Of a stretch of DNA of 64,000 bases, positions 1 to 11,464 are shown in pieces; position 1 is the first letter of the stretch; each line of letters opens with the position of its first letter. The notes below the pieces were generated by a model. The model was not told the origin of the DNA. It searched no databases and saw nothing but the letters and a program-made list of their open reading frames with translations. Both the position numbers and the translations under genes were made by a program. The DNA comes from Tetradesmus obliquus (Eukaryota; Chlorophyta; Chlorophyceae; Sphaeropleales; Scenedesmaceae), in NCBI GenBank assembly GCA_030272155.1, contig CP126207.1, forward strand, positions 1,488,001 to 1,552,000. Direction: 5' to 3'.

Positions 1-2
1 CT

Positions 3-1303
3 GCCAGCAGCGGCGGCGGCCAAGCAGGCGCAGCTGCTGCTGCTGCGTCAGCGGGGCCGAGCAATGCTGCTGCTGCTGCTCCAGCGGAAGCAGACGAGCA
101 CTTGGCGCCGCCAGCAGCAGAAAACCTGCTGCAACGCAACATCGGGCGGCTGCCGCTGCACAACATGCTGCTGCTGGTCTTCAACTGCAACACGCTGACG
201 CGCCTGCAGCTGGCTAAGTGGTGAGCGGCTGGCTGCTGGCGTCTTGAACGCATGCACACATCAGCAACATCCAAAATAGTCAACGAAAGATGAGGATGGA
301 TGAGCCTTCAGTAGCATTTCCAGCACGGCTAGTTGCAGGACAGTCACCGTCAGCAGCTTGCACAGCAACTGCATGCACGTGTCAGGTATGAGGATCCACA
401 GCAAGGTTGGCATAGTTGCTGGCATAGGTGGCATGCACCGTATACAACAGCTGACTGCTACCGCCTGCTGCCGGTTGCATCTCCTGCCCTTGCGCCTCCT
501 ACCCCCTCATCCCACTTGCCGGCGCTATGGCTGCGCTTTGCCTCTGGCGCCCTGACTTGAGTTTCACCGCACGCTGCTGCCTTTCTTGCTGCCGTTGCAT
601 CGTGCAGCGTTGTCGCCTCTTTCGCCTTCATCCCATGTACCGGCGCGATTGCTGCGCTGTGCTTCTGGCGCCCTGACTTGGGTTTCACCTCATGCTGCTG
701 CCTTTCTTACTGCTGTTGCATCGTGCAGCGTTGTCGCCTCTTTTGCCTTCATCCTGTTGACCGGCTGCGCTGTGCCTCTGGCGCTCTGACTTGGGTTTCA
801 CCGCACGCTGCTGCCGTTGTTACTGCTGTTGCAGCGTACAGCGTTGTCGCCTCCTACCCCTTCATCCTGTTGACTGGCGCGATTGCTGCGCTGTGCTTCT
901 GCGCTGTGCCTCTGACGCCCTGACTTGGGTTTCATCGCACGCTGCTGCCGCTGCCTTTCTTACTGCCGTTGCATCGTGCAGCGTTGTCGCTTCGTACCCT
1001 TTCATCCCGTTGACTGGCGCTATCGCTGCATCAGCCGCCAAGCTGCACCATCAGCAGCAGCGCCACAGGCAGCTGCAGCGGCAGCAGCAGCAGCAGGACT
1101 GTGAGGACAGCGTTGAGGAGCAGCAGCAGCATGATGCAGCAGCAGCAGCAGAAGCAGAAGCGGTCTGCTACGGCATTGTCACTGCACAGGATGTGCTGCA
1201 TGTCAGGGAGCGGCTTGTGCTGCAGCAGCGGCGGCTGATGCTGGACTCGCAGCTGCAGCAGTGGCGGGACCAGCTGCAGGCGCTGGGCCTGGCTGACTCA
1301 TGA
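3..1303 (+). CDS. Unidentified protein, C-terminal part (5' end outside window)
   Basis: I do not recognise the family. A first exon is open from base 3 to 220 and reads an Ala-rich stretch followed by a less biased segment (NLLQRNIGRLPLHNMLLLVF, then a Cys/Leu-rich end), stopping at a GTGAGC donor at 221. The last exon ends with TGA at 1301-1303 and encodes a Gln/Glu-rich helical tail (VLHVRERLVLQQRR and QQWRDQLQALGLADS). A phase-compatible acceptor lies just before 1111, giving 63 C-terminal residues; the more obvious acceptor near 1034 does not match the phase of the upstream exon, so another exon may be missing. The intron is filled by a roughly 120-base minisatellite. The tail is repeated twice after the stop. 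Helical, charged and Gln-rich composition suggests a structural or adaptor protein, but this is a guess. Confidence 0.5.
460..1030. repeat. Intronic minisatellite, about five units of 113-134 bases
   Basis: Units begin around 'gccctgacttgggtttcac', run through 'gcatcgtgcagcgttgtcgc' and end in 'gctgcgctgtgcctctgg'. Complete units start near 547, 669, 781 and 915, with a partial one before 547. Small internal expansions (for example a repeated 'gcgctgtgc' near 890-905) make the units unequal. The array occupies most of the intron before the last exon of the partial gene. Confidence 0.85.
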
Positions 1304-1305
1304 GG

Positions 1306-1560
1306 AGGGGCGTGGTGTGTAACATGCCTCGCCATGGCGCTATAGCTGCTACAGCAGCACTGCCACTGCTACTGCAGCTGCAGCAGTGGCGGGACCAGCT
1401 GCAGGGACCGGGCTTGACTGACTCACGAGGAGTGCTGCGCATTGGTATGCCTCGCCATGCCGCTGCAGCTGCTACAGCAGCACTGCCGCTGTAGCGGCTA
1501 CAGCCATGGCGGGACCAGCTGCAGGCGCTGGACCTGGCTGACTCATGAGGAGTGCTGCAG
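1306..1560 (+). repeat. Two downstream copies of the gene's terminal segment, stop codon included
   Basis: The block carrying 'gtggcgggaccagctgcag' and the final codons recurs at 1261, 1386 and 1505, so the spacing is about 125 and 119 bases. The first copy has CGA where the gene has the TGA stop; the second copy keeps TGA. The interval between copies ('atgcctcgccatg' through a CTG-rich run) also repeats, so the unit includes 3' UTR sequence. Confidence 0.85.
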
Positions 1561-4500
1561 CTTGCCTCGGAATTTGGTGGAATGGCACAGGATGACAGTA
1601 GGTCACCTACTCCAGTGGAGAGGAATGACGCAAGGGCAGCAATGATATTTTCAATTGGAGCACATGGCCTTCTTTCTTCTTCTCCTTTTTTTTTGAACTG
1701 CATACAGAACCTTCCGCTGACACTGTGCTTAACGTGGTGAAGCTGGTGTGTTTTATCCTTGCATGGTGTAGTTACTTGCATGTGTAGTTACTACATCTCT
1801 TTGGTAGGGTGCTTGCGCTGATCGCCTGCTGTTGATCAGGAGGCATGAGCTGCTGATAGTCGATATGTGCGACGGGATGCGTGTTTTTGAATATCGAATA
1901 TCAACATCAGTCAACAAAGGTGAACGCTTGCTGCCAAGGCACTGCTAGCGTTCTGTGTATGGTGAGCCATGCTGCGGATCATCATCATACGTTTTATGGA
2001 TCACCATCAAATGTCTGTATATCAGCAGAGAGCAAACTGTTGGGCCGCTGGCCAAGCTTGTGCTTGGGTGCTTGTCTACACCTTGAGGACAGCAGCAGCT
2101 GTCTTTGCGTCTTTGCTTGTGTCACAGCAACGCCTTTCTTGTGGCAAGGGTATCGGGACGCTGCCGTGGATCATGAGTGGGGTCCACTTGCAGCGGGTGC
2201 AGGTCTTGTGACCCTGCAAGTCTTGTGACCCTGCAGGTCTTCTGACCCTGCAGGTCTTGTGACCCTGCAGGTCTTTAGACCCCGCAGGTCTTTCGACCCT
2301 GCAGGTCTGTTGACCGTGAGAGTCTTCTGACCCTGCAGGTCTTGTGACCCTGCAGGTCTTCAGACCCCGCAGGTCTTTCGACCCTGCAGGTCTGTTGACC
2401 CTGCAGGTCTTCAGACCCCGCAGGTCTTTCGACCCTGCAGGTCTGTTGACCCTGCAGGTCTGTTGACCGTGAGAGTCTTCTGACCCTGCAGGTCTTGTGA
2501 CCCTGCAGGTCTTTTGATGCTGCAGGCCTTTTAATATTGCAGGTCTTATGACCCGTTCAAGAAGTTGCACCTGTTGTGCAGCTTGATTGGGGCAGCCACC
2601 TGCTCTTATCACAGCACTGCCTGCTGCTGGGTCTGTTGCGATTGTGTTTAAGGCCTGCGCCTGTGCGTTGCAGGGGCCCTCTGCTGCCTGTGTATGAAGA
2701 CACTTGTACACAGGACATGCAAGGCTGCGCACCTTCAAGCGAAGCTGGCTGTTTGCGGCGCTGCATCGTTGAGTCAGCATGTGCTGAGGCTTTGTGGTAG
2801 CGTCGCATCTATTGCGCTGCACTGCTTGGTTGGCGCTGCTCAACCGTACAACAGCTGGCGACGTTCTTGCAAAAGGACGAGCTTGCACGGCTTGTGCAAG
2901 TGCATATGATTTGCCGAGAGCTGCATTGCACCTGTCCTGTTGTGTAAAGATGGACAGTCTAGCATGAAAAATGCAAAGCTGCGTGCAGCATCAAAGTATG
3001 AGGCGTTCTGCTGGTCAGACACTGCGTCTCACTCCCGGCAATTGCGCTCGCCGGTTTGTGCTGTTTGTGGCGAGCCAGTAGGAATCCGTCCCACCTGGTA
3101 ACAAAAACCTCATTCAGGCTGTTTAAATCAAGCTGGATGAGAGTGTGCGGTGCCCCTCCCTCCCTCTCCCTCTACTCTGGAATAGGGACAATGATGTTGC
3201 CCATCCAGCCAATTCCCTCACACTCTGTAAGTCAGGTGCAAGTATTCCCTTCGTGCGTGTTGTTACATCGTAACTGGGGCCTATAGCCAAGGGTATAGTT
3301 GCACCTGGTTCGTGCTGTGACAGCAGTTTGACAAGCTTGACAAGCTTGCAGAGTGTGCTTCCTGCAATGTAAAAGTTCAAAGTGGTTACGCTCTCTTTCC
3401 TGCAACTCCTTACCAAGCTGCTGCATCACGTCATGCAGTCAGAGTGCGACGTGTGCGTCAAGTCGTGACGGCGCGGCGCTGGCCGCGTAAACATCTCAAC
3501 TGACTGCGAGAGACATTCCACTGCTGACCGGAGCGTATACTGTACTTTGCAACGTGCGCAACGTGTGCATCCCCCTATGAGCCTCTCGTTGGCTCCTGAC
3601 TGGGGTTCCCACTCCTCGTTGAGTGGAGCATGTAATGTAATGTAATGTAATGCATCAGTCGGCCAGAGCACGTTGCGCGCGGCGTTGACTCTGTTGAAAG
3701 TGTTTACACTGCATGAAAGAAGGTAGATGAATGAGCGATTACTAATGCTGGCAGATGTAATGACACGATATTACCCACGGGCTGCCTAGTACTGCACATG
3801 CTGACTCATCCTCCTGCAAATATCGGCCAGCTGGACGCCCCTCACTTTCAAGAGCAAGAGCGCTGCTGGCAGCAGCAAGGGCCTGACTATGACTGCCATT
3901 GCTGGCATTTGCAGGCAGCACACACAGCTCTGCATGAACAGCAGTGAAGCAGCACACACATGTGCACACAGCCGCTGCCAATTCAAGCACGGCCGCATGC
4001 ACTATGGCGCAGCAGCGGTGCAGGTCCCGTCGTGATGAACACACAGCGCACACACACTTCAAGCAGCAGTGCTGCTGCAGCAACTGCGCGCCAAATGCAC
4101 CGCCAATGTTGCTGCTGCCGCTGTTATGAAACACCCACCGCTGAGTCAAACCAAGTTTGGCCAAAGTTTGACTGGCGGCCTGTTGGCTATCAAGAGGCTG
4201 CTTGACGCCAAACCCAAAGAATAATGTGACAGCAATGCCCAAAGGCACACAGCTAACAACCCCTGAGGACAGCAACAACGCACGCGCGTGAATTGAATAC
4301 ATCATCACACATTATATTCCATGCAGCTGATGGTTACAGATGCTTGCAGTTACCATTGTACAATGCAAGGCATCCACACATCATTCATGTACCTGTTTAT
4401 CATTGCTGCCCACGACAAGCCATATAAACCAATCCAGGGATGAAGTATGTGTCGCCCGCAGAGCATGCGCACACACTGCAGTGCCGCACGATTAGGATTC

Positions 4501-4686
4501 TGCCACACTTTATACACATCAGCAATGGCTGCCAGATTCCAACCACGGTGCCACACATCCACGGGTCACCCCCAGTGCACCATGCCTGGCACATGGCCTG
4601 TGCATAACACACCAAACACGCAGCACCAGAACACGGCGGCCAAAGTTCGGTCAAACTTTGGTCAAACTTTGACTTTTGGTCAACGC
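1561..4686. other. Intergenic; no supported gene
   Basis: Contains the 17-base array at 2201-2550 and a short (taatg)n run at 3632-3652. Open frames here are short and have no recognisable domain. The part from 4640 to 4690 has repeated 'gtcaaacttt' words. A TGTAA-type poly(A) signal for the minus-strand FAS1 gene could lie near 4333 (plus-strand 'ttaca'), about 350 bases past its stop. Confidence 0.5.
2201..2550. repeat. 17-base minisatellite, about 20 units
   Basis: Consensus unit is 'gtgaccctgcaggtctt', with variants 'tagaccccgcaggtctt', 'tcgaccctgcaggtctg' and 'ttgaccgtgagagtctt'. The variants recur in the same order (for example at 2271-2330 and 2361-2420), showing a higher-order repeat of several units. 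The last units, after about 2515, are degenerate. There are no spacers, so this is not a CRISPR array. Confidence 0.95.
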
Positions 4687-7600
4687 TTAGTTGCCGCCGG
4701 TGCCGTACGTCGCCAGCCTGTCGATGCCGTCGGCGTATGTGGGGTTGATGGGGTAGGTGGTGGACAGCAGGGCGTTGCCCTCACCAGCAGCAGCAGCGCC
4801 GGCGGTGGCGGATGCGCTGTCGGAGTTGACTGCGTTCAGGATGGCCTGCTCAGTGGAGTCCAGGGCCAGGGTCTCTGTGTACATGCCTGCGCCGCTCTGG
4901 CCACTCTGCATCAGCTTGCGGCCACCCTTGCCATCAGCGAACTTGATGGTGATGCGCATGCCGTCCCTGTGGAACGGCCACAGGGCCTGGAAGATGGCGA
5001 AGATGCTGCCCTTGCCTGCAGGACAGCAGCAAAAAGGCGGGAAAAACACAGGGTGGTCAAAGTCAAGGTCAAAGTCAAAGAAGCAGACTTGATGGCGATG
5101 TGCATGCTGTCCTTGTGCAGCACGCAAAGGCATCATGGAGCCCAGCAGAAGCATGCTTGCAGGAAACGGAGCTTGCAGGAAACGGGGCTGGCGCAGCTTG
5201 CAGGAAAGTCACCTGCGGCGGGTGCCTCGGCGGTTGCGGCGGCTGCGGCGGGTGCGGGGGCAGCTGCTGCGGGCTCAGCGGCGGGGGTGGGTGCAGCGGG
5301 CTCAGCGGCGGGGGCGGCTGTGGCCTCGGCAGCGGGGGCAGCAGCCTCCATCTTGGGCATCAGCACGGCGTCAATCACGTGGGACACGGCCTGCAGGAAA
5401 CACCAGCAGCAGATGGAGAGTGCAGAGAGCAATGACACTTGTGTCAGTAGCAGTTGCAACAAGAAAGAGCAGCGGTACCTGATGCATCGCAATGAGGGGA
5501 AACTCGCGGCAGTGCGGCTGCTGCAGCGACAGCAGGGCGCCATGCATTAGGTGCACAGTAAACAGGCTGGCAAACAACAATTTGAAACAGATTTGTAACA
5601 AGTTTGTAACAAGTTTGGCGCTGCCTCACCTTGCTGATGTGGATGTTGGGGTGCACCACCTCGGCCTTGCCGCCGGTAGCATCAGTCACCACGGCCTTCT
5701 TTGCGGGCATGCCGGCAACAGACTCAGTCCTGCAGGATGAAAGCAGCGGCAGCAGCAGCACCTGTGAGTTCTTGTGCCGAGAGACAAAGCACACAGCCAG
5801 CGAAAGCAAGGGAAGCAGCAGTCGTGGCGGCGGCAGCTTGGTGCTTTCTGTCAGAGCAAATTCTTTGATACAAAACAGGGGAGCTGGAGCTGAACAGGAT
5901 CTTCTTGGCAACCCCACACCACAACAGCAACCAAGAAACACAACAGCAAGCAGCCTGCACACCTGCTGACCCCCAAACCCACCAGCTAACACACGGGAAC
6001 AACAGCAACTACATGGTGCTAGTGATTACTCACTCAACGAAGGTCACAGTGATGTTCTGGCCCTGCAGGGTGGGCACTGGGGTGCTGGAAGTGACACTAA
6101 AGCAACCTCTTCAACCAGAACAACACAGACACATAAAAACATCAGCATCAGCGTTTGACTGTCACACTCACTCGACGAATGTCACGGTGATGTCCTGGCC
6201 CTGCAGGGTGGGCACTGCAGCACCATCGGTGAAACCGGCGGGGATGTTCTTGTCACCCTTCACCACGTGGTACTTGAGCACCTCAGCAATGGTCTCGGCG
6301 GGGGCATCCAGCTTCACGCCGGACTTCTCGAAGGCCTGCAGGAAACGCGGAAGCAGGTGGGTGTGCTTGCAGGAAACGGCGCGGCGCTTGCAGGAAACGT
6401 GCAATGCTTGCAGGACGCAGGCGATCGGCGCTGGCTGAGGCCTGCGCCAGCCATAGCACACAGAGGATCGAGCGTTCAACATGTCCAGCTCAAATAACAA
6501 AAGTGACAAGGTTTGAATTTGAACGGCAGCTCACCTCGTTGGTGGGCAGGAAGATGGTGTCGGCGAAGCCCTGGGCGGTCAGGGTGGCGGCCAGGCCAGC
6601 GGCATCAGCAGCCTTGGCAACAGTGGAGAACCTGGTGGGCTGGGCCTTGATCAGCGCACCCATGTCAGTCCAGTAGGAGCCTGCGGCACGTGGCGTGACG
6701 TGATGCATCGGCAGCAGCAGGAGCAGGGTGAGCAGGATGAGGGGAGACGAGGTTTGAGAAAGCTTGCAGGAAAGGCCTCAGTGCACACGCATCAGGCATC
6801 AATCTGCACCGCCACCTCCAACGCCATTTCACCTTACCATGCTAGTTACACGCAGCACGCAGCCTACGTTTGACCGTGTTTTGACCACTCCTCTTTGCCA
6901 CACTCACCGGCGAACAGCACCTTGACGATGGCGTGCACGCGTGCATGCAGCTCGCCCCTGTCGGTGCTACGCTTGACCGTGTTTTGACCGTGTTTGACCA
7001 CTCACCGGAGAACAGCACCTTGTCGATGGCGTGCACACGTGCGTTGCCGGTGCCCAGGTCAGCATCCACCACCTTGGCCACGTTGCCCTGGTAGTCAGTG
7101 ACAGTCACGCCGTCGGCGGTCTTGTCAATCTTCACCTTGAAAGGAGCAGAGGCGGTGGGCACAATCACGGAGTCGCCCTTGGCGAACAGCTCCTTGGGGC
7201 CTGCAGGAAAGAAGATCAGGTGGTGGGCGGCGGTGGGCGGCAGCAGCGGCAGTGAGATGGGAGGCGGTGGGCCTGGTCATGCAGCCGATTGCGGCGATCA
7301 GCTGCTATGTATGCAAAGCAGACAAAGGTGGCTGATGTGGAAGTGCAGCAAGGTTTTTACAAAAGCCATCAAGCCATTTGTGGTGTGCTATCCCACAACC
7401 GTGTGACCAAAGTAAACCATCACACCTAACACCTGGGCAGTTGGACTCACCAGCAGTCAAGCCAATCACGATGTGGTAAGGCACAGCCTTGCGTATTCAA
7501 CAGACACAACAACAAGGCCAGCCAGCACGCAGCAGCACCGGCTCTCAAATGGCCTGAGCAACAAACTCACCGGCGGTCACGCCGATCACGGTGTGGTAGC

Positions 7601-8470
7601 CCACAATTTTGTCGACCAGGTTCTCATCGGCCTTCAGGTCGTCCAGGGTGATGCCCATGGAGGTCAGGAAAGCAGCCACAGCCTGCAGGAAACAGCGGAA
7701 ACACAGCAGGAACAGCAGCAGCAGCAGCAGCAGTCACAGGGCTGGTGGCTGTGCAGGCATGGCAGGGCGGGCTGTGGCCTGCAGGGAGCTGCCTGATCAA
7801 AGCATATCTTTATGCAGAATGCTGGGATGTGTAGCAACAGCAGTGTCAGCTAGAGTCGTTGCTGGCACAGCAGGGATCGAGGGCGTACGTAAGCAGCACA
7901 AGATCCGGCGCCAAGAATCCCGCTCGATGCTGCGCGGCACGCACCTCGTCTGTGGGTGCCAGCAGTGTGACGCGGGCCTTCTCATTTGAGAATTCTGCTG
8001 TTGCGCCTGCCAGATCGATGAGGCTCTTGAACGAGCTCAGCTTTGCGGTGTTCAGAGTGTCGATGGCATGGGTGTCTGCTGCGCGGACCTGTGCGTACGC
8101 AAAAGAAAATAATGTTTATAAATTTGTGTGATGTTGCGCTGTGCTATATGTCTGCTTTCGAGTGCTCCACGCTGCTGGCTCGGCTCCATGCACGCAAATG
8201 CTGTTCACACCATGTGCAAGAAGCATCGAGCGCAAGGTCTTGAACAAACATGCTACTAATATTTAAGCATTTCTTTTGAAGATTACTGCAGCTGATCAAT
8301 ATCATGCGTGGCTCCATGTGTGGTGCTGCTGAGCTGGTGACCAACTGACGAACACTCCCACAACGCGCATAAGCTACCCCGTTGTTTTCTAAAAACATTA
8401 TTTCTGCTTTAAAGATCACCTGCACGGCCACGGCGCCCAGCGCCAGGAATACGGCGATCAGTTTATGCAT
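4687..8470 (-). CDS. Secreted fasciclin-like protein with two FAS1 domains
   Basis: Nine exons with closing phases: 8470-8420, 8088-7945, 7682-7571, 7200-7006, 6680-6535, 6335-6172, 5729-5630, 5390-5213 and 5015-4687 (472 residues). Exon 1 is a signal peptide (MHKLIAVFLALGAVAVQ). FAS1 domain 1 is residues about 20-155: TLLAPTDE in the first conserved block, YHTVIG in the middle, and NARVHAIDKVL as the H2 block. FAS1 domain 2 is residues about 157-300: FADTIFLPTNE, VLKYHVVKGD, and HISKAVSHVIDAVLMP. An Ala/Pro/Glu-rich linker (about 305-365) leads to a C-terminal segment of roughly 105 residues (DGMRITIKFADGKGG) that I cannot assign. FAS1 proteins are usually extracellular or matrix adhesion proteins; a cell-wall or cell-surface role is inferred. 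Several exons have partial copies in the adjoining introns. Confidence 0.9.
5086..5125 (-). repeat. Truncated copy of an internal piece of FAS1-gene exon 9, in the preceding intron
   Basis: Read on the minus strand it encodes LHKDSMHIAIKS, matching FHRDGMRITIKF of exon 9 (about 4940-4985). It lies upstream of the true exon, as expected from a tandem duplication reaching across the acceptor. It is diverged and followed by a run of 'gtcaaag' words. Confidence 0.7.
6037..6090 (-). repeat. Downstream copy of exon 6 end plus donor (FAS1 gene)
   Basis: Reads VPTLQGQNITVTFVE followed by a GTGAGTAATC donor, nearly identical to the exon 6 end at 6172-6220 (VPTLQGQDITVTFVE, GTGAGTGTG). It lies about 134 bases further into the intron. 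It has no upstream acceptor of its own. Confidence 0.85.
6902..6945 (-). repeat. Downstream copy of exon 4 end plus donor (FAS1 gene)
   Basis: Reads ARVHAIVKVLFA followed by GTGAGTG, a copy of the exon 4 end ARVHAIDKVLFS at 7006-7045. The intervening 'accgtgttttgacc' word is also repeated, so exon end and intron start were duplicated together. Confidence 0.85.
7445..7485 (-). repeat. Downstream copy of exon 3 end plus donor (FAS1 gene)
   Basis: Reads LPHRDWLDCW in one frame; the base sequence matches the exon 3 end 'taccacaccgtgatcggcgt' at about 7571-7605 with a GTGAG donor. The copy is diverged at several sites. Confidence 0.75.
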
Positions 8471-11464
8471 GACTGCTGCTTGCAGGGGTCCTTGTCTGAT
8501 CTTTAGCTAAGATATAAAAGCAAAACGTCGTTTGTGTGTGCTGATCTGGTGAACGCCACGAGACGCTTAGTATTTGAGCGCGAGGCACCCTGTCATATGC
8601 CAGCCGCGTGTTACTGACAGCCCAGTTTAGCATTGATTCCTTCGATTGCCTTTTTAAAACTTTGAATATTATTATTATTTGTTGTGATGAGCAGAAACGA
8701 TTGAGCCCATGCTTCTATGACATCCAAGCAGACAACCGTTGACCGACTCCAGCTCTATTGGTACAGGCACAACGTTTGATTTGTCAGTTGTTTCAAGTTT
8801 TAAACGGTTTGATATCTTTTTCAATAGTCATGCTTGTTCTGCAGGTGTAATGGCGGTCATCATCTTGCGCATTGACGACAATGTAAAGCTACCTGGCAGA
8901 CGTCGTGATCATACGTACATTACGCAAACACGATTCTCAAATGTTGACGAAAGTTGTTCTACTGCTGCTGCGTGCACGCAGTACGAGGAAAACCACCATG
9001 ACATGCCGCATGATCGTCATGCTGATCATGCGAAGCACAAGGCACACGTTGTGCAGGTCACACATGTGTGTTTCTTTCTTACACTGTTGCCTTGCTCTGC
9101 CCTGTTCCTCAGGCGTCACTGCACAAGCAGTAAAATGTGCCGTTGAATTCCTTACCAACTTCCCCGCCAAATATGTCTGAGCCATTTTCCTTTGAAGAAT
9201 CAAAAGATATGGCAGATTGAGTCTGTCTTGAAGTTTTAGACATACAAACCACCTGCCACGGTGTCAGGCTTGCTGCTCTGCAGCATCAAGGCCAAGCCAA
9301 CTCTCTGTACAGCTTGCAGGAAAGTCTTTCAAGCTCGTGTCCAGTGGGCAAGTCCCAGGTCATTTACTAGCACGTCATGCTTGCATGCAAGCAACTGCTC
9401 TTCGTGCAGCTGCTTTCCGATTCGCAGTGCTGTGCGGCAGTCGATTGTGTCTCACATTCTCACGCATTTGTCTGTCAAGCCATTGCACCGCAAGTTTTAG
9501 GGCCAATCTATGCAGTAAATGTAAAATAACCTTTTTAGGCATGGCTTATGCATATGCATGCACAAGAGCGTCCAGGGCCCAGTGCAGCCAGCGTAGCCCT
9601 TGTCAGTCAAGGACAGCTTGAGTGGTGGACTCGACATGCTGAAAGTTGGGCTCCTCTATGTCCAGGCATAACTGTGTCAAAGTGTTATTGAACCTGTCCC
9701 TTTACAAATTTTATAAGGCTGTCCCCATTCCGTAGTAGAGGGGGTAGTAGAGGGGAAGGAGCGGGGCACCGCACTTGATGATGCTGTGAAATATGTTACA
9801 CACCTTGCCTGGTAAACTTTGTCAACCTCACCAACCACTGGTTCATTGAATGGGGCTTTCTACATACTGCAAGGACTGCTGTGCATGCTGCAGTGTGGTG
9901 GCTGTAGCAGCTGCAGCAGCTGCCGCAGTGCAGCTGGCGCAGATGGGGTTCAGCAGGTTGCCGCAGCTGCCAGCCATGCATTGTACGCGTGCAAGAGTGT
10001 GCATCATGTTCTGTGGTGTTCACTCTCAGAGGTTTCTTTTTGAATGACTACTACGTACCGCTACGTTTTGTCTGGTGTCAGACCATGTGTACACCCTGTT
10101 GCGGCTCGTACTGGATAAGCATTATTATGCCTGGGCCCACATGTAACTTCCCTCCTCACTGTACCATTACTTAAAAATGCCGCGCTGCCGCAGACGCCAC
10201 AGCAGTGCGTCAGAACACCAGATGCAAACAATCCGCCTGGCAGCTGAGGATCTTATCACCACGCCAGGCTTTTGGGTTGGACTTGGCCTCACACAAAACC
10301 ATCTCTTGCTTGATGAAGTGCCGCCGGACCGCTGTGCCTGCATGACAGCCTACTCGGAGCATCCCTGATCCGGAGTACTGGCAGGAGTACTTGAGCGGGA
10401 TTTCCCTGGTCCAGCACGCTGCAAGGTGCCTAAGGATAAATGCACCCGGGTTCTTCAAATCCAGGAGCCGTAGGATTTCTCCTTTTACATCCGGCCACAA
10501 CTCCATGGTGTATACTTGGCTGTTGTGCAACACCCACTTGAACTTATGGTCTGTTGTGTTGAGCAGCAACGCGCACCCGGTTGCGCATGCCTGCAGGCAG
10601 ACAGCTGTCTAGCGAGCACAGCCTGGTGTGCCCCGCAAACCACGCACACCAGTGACATGGCTCCATTTTGTGAGGTGGACACAGTGGCTGCCCAATGCGC
10701 TTGTCATTGGCTCAAAACAACGGACTGTGTTCCCGCCATGTAGCACTGTTGATGTGTGACACAACTCGCGAGGTGCACATTTGACAGTAGCAGCTCGAAG
10801 GTAGCTCTGTCCTATGATTTGCTCAGCAATAATCGAAAACATCTGGGTTTTACCCAATGCAGCAATGATCATGGATGAATACTGCCGTGCTTCGCTCACA
10901 CGTCAGTGATGCCATGCCACCTGGCGGCAGCGCGCTCGGCAAGCATTGGCCTAGTCATGCAGTGCCAAGTCTTGCAGCAACTGCTGGATAAAACCCCTGA
11001 GAAGCTGCGTCTGTACCACCAGCTCTCTCTGTCACCTGTAGAAACAGGGCATCAGCACGTGGAGGAGCCGTGGGTGATTGCTTTGAAATCAGCACGCTGT
11101 CAAGAACCCTTGTCATGAGCACGCACGTCCACCGTTGATGTTTGAAGTCCAGGCGCATGGCTGGCGCAGCAAAAGTCGTTTGTTTTCCCCTACTTTTTCC
11201 TACACTCAATTTTTTGTGCATGATCGCCTCCGCGTGCTGCGGCCCAGTTGGTCACAAGCCACATAAGGACCTTATAGCCGTTTTGGCACGTTGCTGCCAC
11301 TTCACGCTCTTTCAATAAACATTAAATATATGATCAGCGTGGATACAACAGGGTCACGTGCTGCCTGAGGCCGGACCCGCAGGGGTGCTGCGGAACTGGC
11401 CTGCTCGCCTTCTCACGTAGCTTTGCAACTTTTGTCTCTTGGATTTCGGATTACATAGCTCGAA
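8471..11464. other. Intergenic between the divergent FAS1 and HD genes
   Basis: The part from 8490 to 9260 is visibly AT-richer than the genes and probably holds the FAS1 promoter. A degenerate minus-strand reading frame at 10210-10899 is listed separately. Near 9720-9775 there is a purine-rich stretch ('gtagtagagggggtagtag'). An AT-rich, TATA-like patch ('taaatatatg') lies near 11324-11333, about 130 bases before the HD-gene ATG. Nothing else recognisable. Confidence 0.5.
10210..10899 (-). pseudogene. Unclassified 230-codon frame interrupted by one stop
   Basis: One continuous minus-strand frame runs from 10899 to 10210 with a single TAG at 10609-10611. Both halves have ordinary amino-acid composition, unlike the Cys/Ala/Gln shadows elsewhere. 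Examples are SSMIIAALGKTQMFSIIAEQ in the first half and VYTMELWPDVKGEILRLLDL in the second. A further minus-strand frame at 10955-11221 is in another phase. I do not recognise a domain; it could be a decayed gene, a transposon fragment, or two exons. Composition is the only support. Confidence 0.3.

Noticed and set aside
2201..2550. Possible CRISPR-like array
   Set aside because: The 17-base units are contiguous with no unique spacers and no cas genes; the genome is eukaryotic.
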